Shown here: one piece after another, positions 1 to 8,578 of the stretch | How the letters are laid out: the number at the start of each line of letters is the position of its first letter | How positions within the stretch are numbered: position 1 is the first letter of the stretch | DNA from: Bradyrhizobium sp. cir1 | GTDB lineage: Bacteria > Pseudomonadota > Alphaproteobacteria > Rhizobiales > Xanthobacteraceae | DNA length: 64,000 nt | Reading direction: 5' to 3' | Assembly (NCBI RefSeq): GCF_014198245.1 | Contig: NZ_JACIHE010000006.1 | Coordinates: 248,001 to 312,000, forward strand | Position numbers and translations under genes: made by a program | The notes under the pieces: generated by a model | What the model saw: only the letters and a program-made list of their open reading frames with translations | The model's database searches: none | What the model was told of the DNA's origin: nothing

Positions 1-1032
1 ACCATTAAGCGCCCGACGATCTTGTTACCGACCGATGACAACGCCGCTGTTTTCATCGCCGAGCACTCCAAGGACCTTGCCGACCGGTTTCTATTTCCCC
101 GTCTGCGGCCAGAGCTTCCTCGCCAGTTGGCCGACAAAATGAGCCTGTACTCACTGTGCAGACAGCTCGGAATACCTTTTCCGGACTTTGTCTATCCCAC
201 TTCTATCGACGACGTTCATAAGTTTCTTGAGCGCGTGACATTTCCCGTTGTTGTCAAGGCCGCAGAACATTCGCGGTCAGTCAACAACCGTTACAGCAGC
301 CTCATCGCGCGAAATCCGGATGAGCTCATCGCAATTTGCGGGCCGCCGGAATCCTTCCGGCGTTCGAAGATAGTTTTGCAAGAGTACATTCCTGGCGAGG
401 ATTGGGTCTTTCACGGCTATCGCAATCCAGAAACAGATTCTCTGCTTGGTTTCACCGGGAGAAAGGTCCGATCCTATCCACCCTTTGCAGGCCCGACCAC
501 GCTAGGCGTATCCATCCCGAATGAGCAGCTGAGCAAGCAGGCCGAGGTGATGCTGCGGGAGATCGGCTATGCCGGTGTCATGGATCTCGACTGGCGTCAT
601 GACGAGCGAGATGGCCGATACAAGCTCGTCGACTTCAACCCGCGCGTTGGCGCTAATTTCCGAATGTTCGAGAACAGCGAAGGCGTCGACGTTGTCCGAG
701 CTCTTCACCTCGACCTCACAGGGAGACCCCTCCGCCAGTCTGCAATGGTCGAAGGACGGACGTTCACCGTAGAACTCTACGACCTCGTTGCTTCCCTCGC
801 CTACCTGCGCCGCGGCGGATCGACCAGCCGAGCGTGGCGAAAGTCGCTGACCGGCCCCCGAGAGCTGGCCTGGTGGAGTTGGGACGATCCACTTCCGTTT
901 TTCGCAATGGGCGCGCGTTTGCTGCTCCGGGTTGCGGGACGTACCGCTCGGCGGAACGGCGGCAAGGTTTTGCTGCATGTCAGGCGAGCAAACAGAATCC
1001 TCGACTTCGGCGCCAGAAGCAAGAAGGCCTAG
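1..1032 (+). CDS. ATP-grasp family carboxylate-amine ligase-like protein (5' end outside window)
   Basis: The frame is open from base 1 and reads TIKRPTILLPTDDN before the first internal TTG at 22, so the true start lies upstream and the gene is cut by the window edge. The rest is a carbamoyl-phosphate-synthase-like ATP-grasp fold: an ATP-binding segment with FPVVVKAAEHS, an adenine-contact stretch LQEYIPGEDWVFHGY, and a metal-binding C-terminal motif LVDFNPRVGANFRMF. Such enzymes join a carboxylate to an amine or thiol through an acylphosphate. It heads a run of glycan-type genes on the same strand, so attachment of an amino acid or another acyl group to a sugar or lipid is a reasonable inference. 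The substrate cannot be read from the sequence. Confidence 0.8.
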   Translation, partial: TIKRPTILLPTDDNAAVFIAEHSKDLADRFLFPRLRPELPRQLADKMSLYSLCRQLGIPFPDFVYPTSIDDVHKFLERVTFPVVVKAAEHSRSVNNRYSSLIARNPDELIAICGPPESFRRSKIVLQEYIPGEDWVFHGYRNPETDSLLGFTGRKVRSYPPFAGPTTLGVSIPNEQLSKQAEVMLREIGYAGVMDLDWRHDERDGRYKLVDFNPRVGANFRMFENSEGVDVVRALHLDLTGRPLRQSAMVEGRTFTVELYDLVASLAYLRRGGSTSRAWRKSLTGPRELAWWSWDDPLPFFAMGARLLLRVAGRTARRNGGKVLLHVRRANRILDFGARSKKA

Positions 1033-1442
1033 CTCTTCGACGCTGGCGCCCTGCCCTTACGGATTACCCCGACCGACTCCTTGCCACCCCGTTCATTACG
1101 GCGTCCACTTGTCTAGCAACGCGAGGCTCCCGCTCAGAGCGCCCTAAGGCACCGCGTTCCCCGAAGCGACACGAACAGGATCGAACGCTGAAGAACCATT
1201 CGCCAACAGCAAATCAAACCGTTCGCGACACGCTCTCCTCGCACACGAAGAGTACAACGGAGGCGCTCGCCCCGGATGGGGGCGCACGATGGGACAACCA
1301 GATGCTTCCAGTATGGCACCCGACAAACGCGTGGGAGCGTATCGGGGCGGCTTATGAGTTCCTGCTGAACAATACGATCGGATCAGTCGGGCGGTGGGTC
1401 GCAATTCGACTATCCCTTTCAGCGCAAGACCCGCGCGTCGGC
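1033..1442. other. 410-bp stretch without a supported gene
   Basis: This lies between the ATP-grasp gene and the kinase start chosen here. The kinase frame is open through the whole stretch, and even back into the ATP-grasp gene, but the peptide it would add has no recognisable domain. An in-frame ATG at 1302 would add 47 residues to the kinase. No terminator, repeat or RNA gene was recognised. Confidence 0.4.
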
Positions 1443-2402
1443 ATGACCGAGAAAAGATCTGCGTCCTCGAGCCTCGATCAAGCCATTCAAGTCTTCGGGG
1501 ACTTCACACGAGGCACGAGCAATGACCGTTGGCGGGTCCGACCGCTCGACGAGGGTGAACAGGCCACCGTTTTCGTCGCCGAGCCTCAGAGCCGGGATCC
1601 GCAAGGTCAACCCCACGATCCCGCCGTCATAAAATTGTACAGACTGGCCTGCGCTTCGCAAACTGAGTTTGTATGCAGGCAATTTGAAGCGCTGTCTCGA
1701 GCGCATGTGGCACTGAACGGCCGCACATTTCGTGGTTGGCGGATCTCGACTCCGATCCCTCTCCACGTATGCCGATCACCACTTGCGCTCGTCATGACGA
1801 TGGTCCCCGGCAGAAAGGTGAACTGGTATCTGCGAGCCGGCGGCGACTTGGCGCATGATGTTATCGACTCGGCACCGCAGGCGATCGTCGCGGCCATGAG
1901 CGAATACTGGGCCGCCGGTCATTCCCACGGCGACTTCAACATCGACAACATCCTTCTCGATCCGATCTCCCGGGAGATCTCATTCGTCGACTTCGGTGCG
2001 GAACCGCTCATTCCGTGCTGCGATAGCGCAACCCGTCGGCGCTCCGCCTCCTACGACCTTGGATACATTCTGTACGATGTCGCAATGCGGGTGAAGGGTA
2101 ACGCCATTGGTCCGGGCGCTCGCGCGCGCAGGCTGATTCTTGCGGAGCGCATGCTGCGGGCATTCCTGGAAACGATCGCGAGACAGGAAAACGCGCTGCA
2201 CGTCATCGATGAGATCCATCTGGTCGCGCGGCTCCATATGGAAACGATCGACGTTTCGCTCTCGCCGCGGGGGCTATGGCGGCGACTGCTGCGGTCACTC
2301 GCCGCACGACGCATAGACACGACGCTCGGAAGACTAAAAGCGCAATTCGGACCGGCGATGCAGTCGTCATCGTCGGCCGACGAATTGACGAGGCAACAGT
2401 GA
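1443..2402 (+). CDS. APH/choline-kinase-like small-molecule kinase
   Basis: About 319 aa from the ATG at 1443. The protein has the eukaryotic-like kinase core used by aminoglycoside and sugar kinases: an N-lobe lysine in VIKLYR, catalytic loop HGDFNIDN and metal-binding FVDFG. The likely role is ATP-dependent phosphorylation of a sugar, lipid or other small acceptor in the surface-glycan pathway. It ends by a GTGA overlap with the deacetylase (TGA 2400-2402 inside GTG 2399-2401), which implies translational coupling. The start is uncertain: ATG 1302 is also in frame, and neither has a strong Shine-Dalgarno. Lipopolysaccharide kinases of the Kdo/WaaP type share this fold and are an alternative label. 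Confidence 0.7.
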   Translation: MTEKRSASSSLDQAIQVFGDFTRGTSNDRWRVRPLDEGEQATVFVAEPQSRDPQGQPHDPAVIKLYRLACASQTEFVCRQFEALSRAHVALNGRTFRGWRISTPIPLHVCRSPLALVMTMVPGRKVNWYLRAGGDLAHDVIDSAPQAIVAAMSEYWAAGHSHGDFNIDNILLDPISREISFVDFGAEPLIPCCDSATRRRSASYDLGYILYDVAMRVKGNAIGPGARARRLILAERMLRAFLETIARQENALHVIDEIHLVARLHMETIDVSLSPRGLWRRLLRSLAARRIDTTLGRLKAQFGPAMQSSSSADELTRQQ

Positions 2403-3196
2403 CGCGGGCAACATACATCACGACAAGCTGGGACGATGGCCATCCCCTGGATTTGCGCATCGCTGCGTTGCTGAGCAAACACGGCTTGACTGGCACGTTT
2501 TACGTGCCGATGACCGCCGAAAACGGGACGATGACTGCCGCGCAAATTCGCGACCTCCGCTCGGCTTTTGAGATCGGTGCACATACGATCCATCATGCGG
2601 TTCTCACGAAGTTAACCAAAGAGAGGGCGTGGCAAGAGATCATGGGATCAAAATGCTGGCTCGAAGATGTGACCGGGCGGCGATGCAGCATGTTCTGCCC
2701 GCCAACGGGTGCATTTTCTCACTCGCACGTCGAGATGATCCAACGAGCCGGCTTTGTCGGCCTGCGCACGGTCGAATTGGGATCACTTGATCTCCCGAGA
2801 CAGCGCTCCGGCCTCGCGTTGATGCCGACCACAGTTCAAGCGTATCCGCATGGCCTGCCTGCTTTTGCCAGAAACGCGATCAAGAGAATGGCTTTCGCCA
2901 ACCTGTGGCGAGCTCTCTTCAACGGCAGATCGAAAGATTGGTCTCAACTGGCGCGAGTTCTGCTGGACAAGGCGATCGACGGCGGCGGCGCTTTCCATCT
3001 CTGGGGCCACTCCTGGGAGTTACATGATTCCAGTCAATGGCGTCGCCTCGACGACGTCTTGCGCTTTATGCACGACGCCTTGGGCGACGCGCTCAGTGTC
3101 ACAAATGCACAGCTCGCTCGGCTATCCTTGACGTCTGAACACAATGACGACACGACGCAAGACCGGTCGATCGACGTGACATGGACAAAACGATGA
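2399..3196 (+). CDS. polysaccharide deacetylase (NodB-homology, CE4)
   Basis: 265 aa from a GTG that overlaps the kinase stop. The CE4 fold shows the paired aspartates in TTSWDDGHP (D12/D13) and the metal-binding H-x3-H in GAHTIHH (H62/H66). A C-terminal FHLWGHSWEL matches the late histidine motif of the family. These enzymes remove N- or O-acetyl groups from glycans with a divalent metal. No signal peptide is visible, so it probably acts in the cytoplasm on a lipid-linked or nucleotide-linked intermediate, unlike exported chitin or peptidoglycan deacetylases. It is coupled to the next gene by an ATGA overlap at 3193-3196. Confidence 0.85.
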   Translation: MTRATYITTSWDDGHPLDLRIAALLSKHGLTGTFYVPMTAENGTMTAAQIRDLRSAFEIGAHTIHHAVLTKLTKERAWQEIMGSKCWLEDVTGRRCSMFCPPTGAFSHSHVEMIQRAGFVGLRTVELGSLDLPRQRSGLALMPTTVQAYPHGLPAFARNAIKRMAFANLWRALFNGRSKDWSQLARVLLDKAIDGGGAFHLWGHSWELHDSSQWRRLDDVLRFMHDALGDALSVTNAQLARLSLTSEHNDDTTQDRSIDVTWTKR

Positions 3197-4434
3197 ATTC
3201 TGTCGTCAGGCATGCGGTTGATGACGATCAGCACGTCCGACATCCTCATTCGGCCGCGATGAGGATCCTGGTAGCGCATAACTATTACCAGCAGGCGGGC
3301 GGTGAGGACGAACAGGTCGCAGTCGAAGTAGCCATGCTTCGTTCCTTCGGACACGAAGTCGTGCAATTCTGCCTGCATAACAAGGCGGTCGATTCAATGA
3401 ACCGGTTTGCGCTGGCGTCGCGCACCGTATGGAACCGCTCATCGTCCCATGAACTGAAGCGACTGTTGCGAACGCACCAACCGCAGATCGTCCACTTTCA
3501 TAACACGTTTCCGCTGATTTCGCCCGCCGCGTACTGGGCTGCTCGAGCTGAGGGCACAGCGGTGGTTCAGACCCTGCACAATTTTCGCCTTTGTTGCGTC
3601 AATGCAGTTCTATTCCGGGACGGCCGGGTATGTGAGGATTGCTTGGGGAAGCTGATCCCCTGGCCCGGCGTCCTTCACAAGTGCTATCGCAACAATCTCG
3701 GCGCCAGCGGCGCGACCGCGATAATGATTGCAACGCATCGACTGCTGGGCACCTGGCACGAGGCCGTGGACGCCTACATCGCCCTGTCCGAATTCTCGCG
3801 ACGCAAGCTGATCCAAGGGGGATTGCCTGCTGACAAGATCGTCGTCAAGCCCAACTTCGTCTACCCCGATCCCGGATTCGGGGAAGGCAATGGAGGATTC
3901 GCGCTGTTTGTAGGGCGATTGTCGCAAGAGAAGGGCATCAAAACACTGCTCGCTGCGTGGCGGTGCTTGCGCCACGACATTCCGCTGAAGATTGTCGGCG
4001 ACGGACCTATGGCCCAGTACGTGCGCGAAGCCGCAGCCGCGGACAGCCGGATCGAGTGGTTGGGATACAAGCCGCTCGATATCGTTCACCGCATGCTCGG
4101 TGAAGCAGGCGTTTTGCTCCTGCCGTCGCGCTGTTACGAGAACTTTCCTCGCGTAGCTGTCGAAGCATTTGCAAAGGGCACGCCGGTCATCGCGTCTCGA
4201 TTGGGCGCCATGGCCGAAATCGTCGAGGACGGCCGTACTGGCCTGCATTTCGAACCCGGAGATGCCGACGATTGTGCCGCCAAGGTAGCGCGACTTCTCA
4301 CGCAGCCGTTCGAATTGGCGCGGATGCGACAAGCCGCCCGGGCGACGTTCGCGAAGCATTTTGTCGCCGAAGCCAACCATGACGCGCTCATGACGATCTA
4401 CCAGCGGGCCATCGGAGTTCGCCATGCTGCGTAG
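3193..4434 (+). CDS. glycosyltransferase family 4
   Basis: Start taken at ATG 3193 because it forms ATGA with the deacetylase stop; ATG 3181 and ATG 3259 (MRILVAHNYYQ) are alternatives, and the conserved domain begins at the last. It is a GT-B retaining transferase: an N-terminal acceptor domain with a GGEDEQV loop, a linker, and a C-terminal nucleotide-sugar domain with ALFVGRLSQEKGI and the E-x7-E signature in CYENFPRVAVEAF. A cysteine-rich insert (CCVNA...CEDCLGK...HKCY), about 115-160 residues after 3259, is typical of a GT4 subgroup in O-antigen and capsule loci. It probably adds one hexose to a polyprenyl-linked intermediate. Confidence 0.88.
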   Translation: MNSVVRHAVDDDQHVRHPHSAAMRILVAHNYYQQAGGEDEQVAVEVAMLRSFGHEVVQFCLHNKAVDSMNRFALASRTVWNRSSSHELKRLLRTHQPQIVHFHNTFPLISPAAYWAARAEGTAVVQTLHNFRLCCVNAVLFRDGRVCEDCLGKLIPWPGVLHKCYRNNLGASGATAIMIATHRLLGTWHEAVDAYIALSEFSRRKLIQGGLPADKIVVKPNFVYPDPGFGEGNGGFALFVGRLSQEKGIKTLLAAWRCLRHDIPLKIVGDGPMAQYVREAAAADSRIEWLGYKPLDIVHRMLGEAGVLLLPSRCYENFPRVAVEAFAKGTPVIASRLGAMAEIVEDGRTGLHFEPGDADDCAAKVARLLTQPFELARMRQAARATFAKHFVAEANHDALMTIYQRAIGVRHAA

Positions 4435-5797
4435 CCCTGCACGGATTACTGTCGCTCCTCTGGAGAGATCCTGGAGCATACTGGCATCCGTTCTCGAAAC
4501 GCTCGATGCCGCGAACATCCCGTATTGCATCACCCACGGCTACGAGAATCTGACCCAAGGCGTCAATTCGGACGTTGATTGCATCCTGCCAGTCGATGTG
4601 AGCCCTGAACGGCTGACGGCGCTGTTCAAACATCGTCGCAAGGCGATTGGAGCGGATGTCGTACGTTGCCTGTCGGGGCACATAATCGTCGCCGGCAAGA
4701 ACGTCAACGGTTCTCCATGCTTTGTCGATCTCCACGTCGGCACCAGCTACCAACTAAATGGACGCCGATATTACAACGCCGAGCAAATTCTTGGTCACCG
4801 ACGACGGCTCGGCCAACTCTGGGTTCCCTCGGTGCCGATTGAATTCGGCTGCCATCTGATTCGTCGGGTCGTAAAGCGTTCCATCTCGAATGATGACGCG
4901 CGAAAGCTTGGCGAGCTCTATCGCCAAGATCCGCACCGCTGCGCAATGGAGATCTCGCGATTCTGGAGTCGGGCGACGACCGGAAAGTTGCAAAGCGCGA
5001 TAGAAAGCGGCGATTGGACGAGAGTTCGGCTTGACTTGCCAGACTTATGTGTCGAGCTGCAGCGGCGAATGGCCTTCAGACAACCGTTGGAACTTGTCGG
5101 TCATCGGTTCACCAGGATGGCACGAAAGCTGAGCCGCGCTTGTCGGCCGAAAGGCGGCATTGACGTCATATTTCTTGGGCCGGATGGCGCCGGAAAATCC
5201 TCGGTAATCAACCAGACGCGCAAGGAATTGGCCGATGCATTCTCGAGCACGCGTTGCCTCATGTTTCCGCCAGCGCTGTATCGCCAGTGGCGCGGTCGCG
5301 AGGAAGGGCCTCCGGTATTGCCCCACGATCTGCCGCCGCGTTCGGTGTTCGCGTCTGTCAATCGAGCTCTCGGTTACTGGTTGACATATTACGTAGCAGT
5401 GTACTGGATTTCGATACGACCTGCGTTGGCGCGATCCGCCTTGGTCATCCACGATCGGCATCTTGTCGATGCGTTGGTCGATTCCAAGCGCTATCGCTAT
5501 GCCGGTCCAGCGTGGCTATTGCGCTGGATCTGGCTCGTGCTGCCAAAGCCGGACCTCGTCATCCTGTTCGACGCACCGGCTGACGTGCTCCAAGCTCGGA
5601 AGCACGAACTTTCGCTCGAGCAGACCGCCGAGCTGATGGACGGCTATCGTAAGCTCATTCGCACGCTGCCTAATGGATATGTCGTGGACGCCTCCTTGCC
5701 GCTGCGAGACGTAGTGACCGCTGTTAACGACGTCGTTCTCGAGACCCTGAGCCGGCGCTTTGATACTGTGGAGCCTGGAACGGGTATGCAGCGCTAG
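4424..5797 (+). CDS. two-domain protein: nucleotidyltransferase-like N-terminus fused to thymidylate-kinase-like P-loop domain
   Basis: 457 aa; overlaps the glycosyltransferase by 11 bp. Residues ~1-150 resemble a nucleotidyltransferase-like fold with an acidic pair in NSDVDCILP and a further acidic site in FVDLHVG. From about residue 247 a P-loop GPDGAGKSS starts a TMP-kinase-like domain with a downstream DRH (IHDRHLVDALVD) and a lid-like segment rich in charged residues. A true dTMP kinase is normally about 210 aa and monodomain, so this is not the housekeeping tmk. Proteins of this build occur in polysaccharide clusters; phosphorylation of a glycan intermediate is inferred, not shown. Confidence 0.7.
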   Translation: MLRSPARITVAPLERSWSILASVLETLDAANIPYCITHGYENLTQGVNSDVDCILPVDVSPERLTALFKHRRKAIGADVVRCLSGHIIVAGKNVNGSPCFVDLHVGTSYQLNGRRYYNAEQILGHRRRLGQLWVPSVPIEFGCHLIRRVVKRSISNDDARKLGELYRQDPHRCAMEISRFWSRATTGKLQSAIESGDWTRVRLDLPDLCVELQRRMAFRQPLELVGHRFTRMARKLSRACRPKGGIDVIFLGPDGAGKSSVINQTRKELADAFSSTRCLMFPPALYRQWRGREEGPPVLPHDLPPRSVFASVNRALGYWLTYYVAVYWISIRPALARSALVIHDRHLVDALVDSKRYRYAGPAWLLRWIWLVLPKPDLVILFDAPADVLQARKHELSLEQTAELMDGYRKLIRTLPNGYVVDASLPLRDVVTAVNDVVLETLSRRFDTVEPGTGMQR

Positions 5798-6024
5798 GCC
5801 ATCTCCACACCGGCGACGCCCTCTTATGGGCGAACTGCAGGCCGGCTCGTTGCGCGCTCACGCCTACTCCTCACGGGTTACCTCCATTGCAGCCTTTCCA
5901 TTCATTGATGATCGGAGCTTGATTCCTCACACTGAGCATGCCTCCGGCCAAAGTCGATCTCTTGCTCTCACGCCACGGCTGCCGTCGGCAATGGCGCACA
6001 ACTCGGTAGCCTGGAACACCTCGA

Positions 6025-7026
6025 ATGACAGCACAGGTAAAGATCAAGGAGAACGAGGCCAACCAATGGCAAGCCCACTACGACGAGGTGGCGCAAAGCG
6101 CCCTGCGACTGATCTGGGGACGAAAACTGCTCATTACGTCAGTTCTCCTCATAGCGGTCTCGCTCGCAGCGATCGCGCTCGTGTTGATCGGCCCACGTTA
6201 TTCGGGCGAAGCCACGATCCGACTCAACTTCCTTCGTGATGAGCCGCCCAATGGCGCCAAGACCCAACCGATTGCCGTGGCTGACGCGGTCGCGCTGGTA
6301 GAAAGCACCGCACGGACCATCCGGTCGCGGGCAACGGCCAACGCAGTGGTCGCCAGGCTCGGGCTCGACAAGGACCCCGACTTCGCCCGCGAGACGATGG
6401 TATGGCACACGTTCTTCCTGATCCGCGGAGCGCTTGGGTTGGAGGAGGCGACGCCGACGTCCCGGCATCTTGCGGCGAGCCAGCTGATGCGAATGATCAC
6501 CGTGACCAACGAGCCCCGATCCTATTTGATATCGATTACGGTGACGACGAGCGATCCGGAGCGCGCCACCACGCTCGCGAATGCCGTTGCGTTGGAATAT
6601 CTCCGTGGCCAGATGTTGCAACAATTGTCGGATGACCAAGCCGCTGTTGAGCGCGAACTGGCCCAGCTTTCATCGGTATATGGCGTACGTCACCCGAGCT
6701 ATGCTCTCGCGCGCGGACGGCTCAACTTTCTGCAAGATCGGCTGACCGCGTTGCGGGATGGCGCGTCCGGCGACGACAATCTGAGACTTGTTGCGGGACA
6801 GTTGTTCGTACCTGCCGAGATGACCTTCGTCCCATCCGGCCCCCCTATTCTTTTGATCTTTGGGCTTGCGGCAGGCGCGGCACTGGTTGCCGGGATATGG
6901 CTGGCTCTTCAGCTCACACCGCGTGACCATCCCCGGCAGGACAAGCTTACTGTCGTGGGGGACCGGACCGGACAGCCTGTTCGCGTCGCCGCCGCGAAAT
7001 CGAAGGAAAAGCTCACTGATCAGTAG
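6025..7026 (+). CDS. Wzz/chain-length-determinant-like membrane protein
   Basis: 333 aa with the polysaccharide co-polymerase layout: a short cytoplasmic N-terminus, TM1 at about residues 31-53, a periplasmic helical domain with coiled-coil character (DDQAAVERELAQL, then ARGRLNFLQDRLTALRD), and TM2 at about 277-300. It lacks the C-terminal tyrosine-kinase domain of the Wzc/ExoP type. Such proteins set polymer length in Wzy-dependent export. It lies 227 bp after the fusion kinase on the same strand, so it may have its own promoter while belonging to the same pathway. It is convergent with galE. Confidence 0.8.
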   Translation: MTAQVKIKENEANQWQAHYDEVAQSALRLIWGRKLLITSVLLIAVSLAAIALVLIGPRYSGEATIRLNFLRDEPPNGAKTQPIAVADAVALVESTARTIRSRATANAVVARLGLDKDPDFARETMVWHTFFLIRGALGLEEATPTSRHLAASQLMRMITVTNEPRSYLISITVTTSDPERATTLANAVALEYLRGQMLQQLSDDQAAVERELAQLSSVYGVRHPSYALARGRLNFLQDRLTALRDGASGDDNLRLVAGQLFVPAEMTFVPSGPPILLIFGLAAGAALVAGIWLALQLTPRDHPRQDKLTVVGDRTGQPVRVAAAKSKEKLTDQ

Positions 7027-7068
7027 ATCGGCACATGCTATCTTCGGTCACCGGATGATGACCCGCTG

Positions 7069-8052
7069 CTAGGCAGCTGCGGCGGTCAACCTTTTCTCCC
7101 AATTGTAGGCATGTTCGACCATGATCGGCAAATCGTCGAACCTTGGCTTCCATCCCAGTTTCATGAGTTGATTGGCGTCCGCGACGATCGAGGCGGGATC
7201 TCCCGCGCGACGGGACGCCTGGCGAATCTCGAAGTTGACGCCTGCAACCCTCCTGACAGTCTCGACGACTTCTCTGACCGAATAGCCCCGTCCATAGCCG
7301 CAGTTCAGCGTTCGCGACGTACCGCCACGGCGCAGGTGGTCGAGCGCGACCAGATGCGCACGGGCCAAATCGGAAACGTGCACATAGTCTCGCACACACG
7401 TACCATCAGGCGTCAGGTAGTCGGAGCCGTAAATGTTCAGATATGCGCGACGACGAAGCGCTGTCTCGAGAGCCACTTTAATCAGATGTGTCGCACCTGG
7501 CGTTGATTGACCAAGCCGGCCGGCCGGATCGGCTCCCGTGACGTTGAAGTAACGTAGCGCCACGTAGCGCAGACCATGGGCCGCGCCCGCATCGGCCAGC
7601 ATGTACTCCGACATCAGCTTTGACCTTCCATAAGGCGAGAGCGGTGCCGTATCGGCAGTTTCCTTTACTGGCGTAGCACTTGGATTGCCGTACACGGCGG
7701 CACTTGAGGAGAAGATGAAATTCTCTACCCGTCCTCTCACCGCGGCCTGTAGCAGCGCGTGGGTTTTCACCGTGTTGGTGAGATAGTAACTGAGAGGATC
7801 GGCTATCGATTCGGGCACGACTATCTTGGCCGCGAAATGCAGGATGGATTTGATCTCGTGGGTCTGTACGATACGCAAGATAGATTCATGATCGCCAATG
7901 TCGCCAGCATAGAACGGAACGCCTGACGGCACGGCAGCCCTGCAACCAGTCGACAGGTCATCCAGCACGACCGGAATCTCGCCCCGATCGAGCAACGCGA
8001 GAACGGTGTGGCCGCCGATAAATCCGGCGCCTCCCGTGATCAAGAGCGTCAT
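7069..8052 (-). CDS. galE: UDP-glucose 4-epimerase
   Basis: 327 aa short-chain extended SDR that interconverts UDP-glucose and UDP-galactose, supplying galactosyl donors for surface glycan. It shows the NAD-binding GGAGFIGG at residues 7-14, catalytic serine region FSSSAAVYG near 117, and YGRSK (Y141, K145). The start at 8052 is chosen because GGAGGA lies 9 nt upstream and the family N-terminus begins MTLLITGG; the frame stays open to 8316 but the extra peptide is not family-like. A UDP-GlcNAc or UDP-GalNAc epimerase of the same family is possible. Confidence 0.9.
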   Translation of the reverse strand: MTLLITGGAGFIGGHTVLALLDRGEIPVVLDDLSTGCRAAVPSGVPFYAGDIGDHESILRIVQTHEIKSILHFAAKIVVPESIADPLSYYLTNTVKTHALLQAAVRGRVENFIFSSSAAVYGNPSATPVKETADTAPLSPYGRSKLMSEYMLADAGAAHGLRYVALRYFNVTGADPAGRLGQSTPGATHLIKVALETALRRRAYLNIYGSDYLTPDGTCVRDYVHVSDLARAHLVALDHLRRGGTSRTLNCGYGRGYSVREVVETVRRVAGVNFEIRQASRRAGDPASIVADANQLMKLGWKPRFDDLPIMVEHAYNWEKRLTAAAA

Positions 8053-8371
8053 ATCGCAGCTTCCTCCGCCTGAGCTCCCGGAAAGCTCGTCGCCATCACT
8101 CGCGCTGGCAGCCCACATCGGACGAGTCAGTTGCTCATGACACTGCCTTCGGTAGTCGCTTGTCGATCTCGCAGTTGAGGTAGTCATAAGGGAGTAGCGA
8201 GTCACCGCCCGCATCACCTGCGCCTGACAACTCTCGCTCCAGTCCATCATGGGCGAGCTTGCGCTAGCTCCAGCAATCGCTGTCCGATTGGAGCCAATCA
8301 GAGAAAGGTCCATCACCCCTGCCCCATGATCCCATCACACGTTCAAAAAGCGGGGCCGCCTCGCTCCGACC
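8053..8371. other. 319-bp intergenic region upstream of galE
   Basis: It separates galE (leftward) from the end of the AraC operon (also leftward). It should hold the galE promoter, but no clear -35/-10 pair was recognised. At 8345-8365 it contains the terminator listed separately. Confidence 0.5.
8345..8365 (-). terminator. intrinsic terminator of the AraC/68-aa operon
   Basis: Read on the minus strand, AGCGAGG, loop CGG and CCCCGCT form a 7-bp stem with one A-C mismatch, followed at once by TTTTT. It starts 6 nt after the stop of the 68-aa ORF, so it most likely ends that transcript. Confidence 0.65.
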
Positions 8372-8578
8372 TCAAGCAATGCCGGCGGCCACGAGCCTGC
8401 AGAAGCTTAGAGTGACGCGACCGTAGAAGACGCCTGCCCCCGGTTCCGAAGATGCGAAACGATAGGAGGCGCCGAGACCGCGAGCGATCTCCAACAATCC
8501 CATGATCTCATGGTGCGCCAAGGCCGAATGAATGCCAACCAGCTGCAGCAACAGGGCCTGAAAGCCAGGGTTGCTCAT
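8372..8578 (-). CDS. 68-aa hypothetical protein coupled to the AraC regulator
   Basis: The ATG at 8578 overlaps the AraC stop as ATGA, so ribosomes can re-initiate directly. The 68-aa product begins MSNPGFQALLLQLVGIHSA and is predicted mainly helical, ending FCRLVAAGIA. A minus-strand terminator follows 6 nt after its stop, which argues that the transcript includes it. I do not recognise the family. A product read by coupling could be a partner or modulator of the AraC protein, or simply a remnant. It is embedded at the end of a longer spurious open frame that runs back inside the AraC gene. Confidence 0.5.
   Translation of the reverse strand: MSNPGFQALLLQLVGIHSALAHHEIMGLLEIARGLGASYRFASSEPGAGVFYGRVTLSFCRLVAAGIA

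Noticed and set aside
834-1442. 5' extension of the kinase frame overlapping the ATP-grasp gene
   Set aside because: Open only by chance at this GC content; no domain, and it overlaps a clear gene in another frame.
4424-5797. Housekeeping thymidylate kinase
   Set aside because: Extra 240-residue N-terminal domain and glycan-cluster context.
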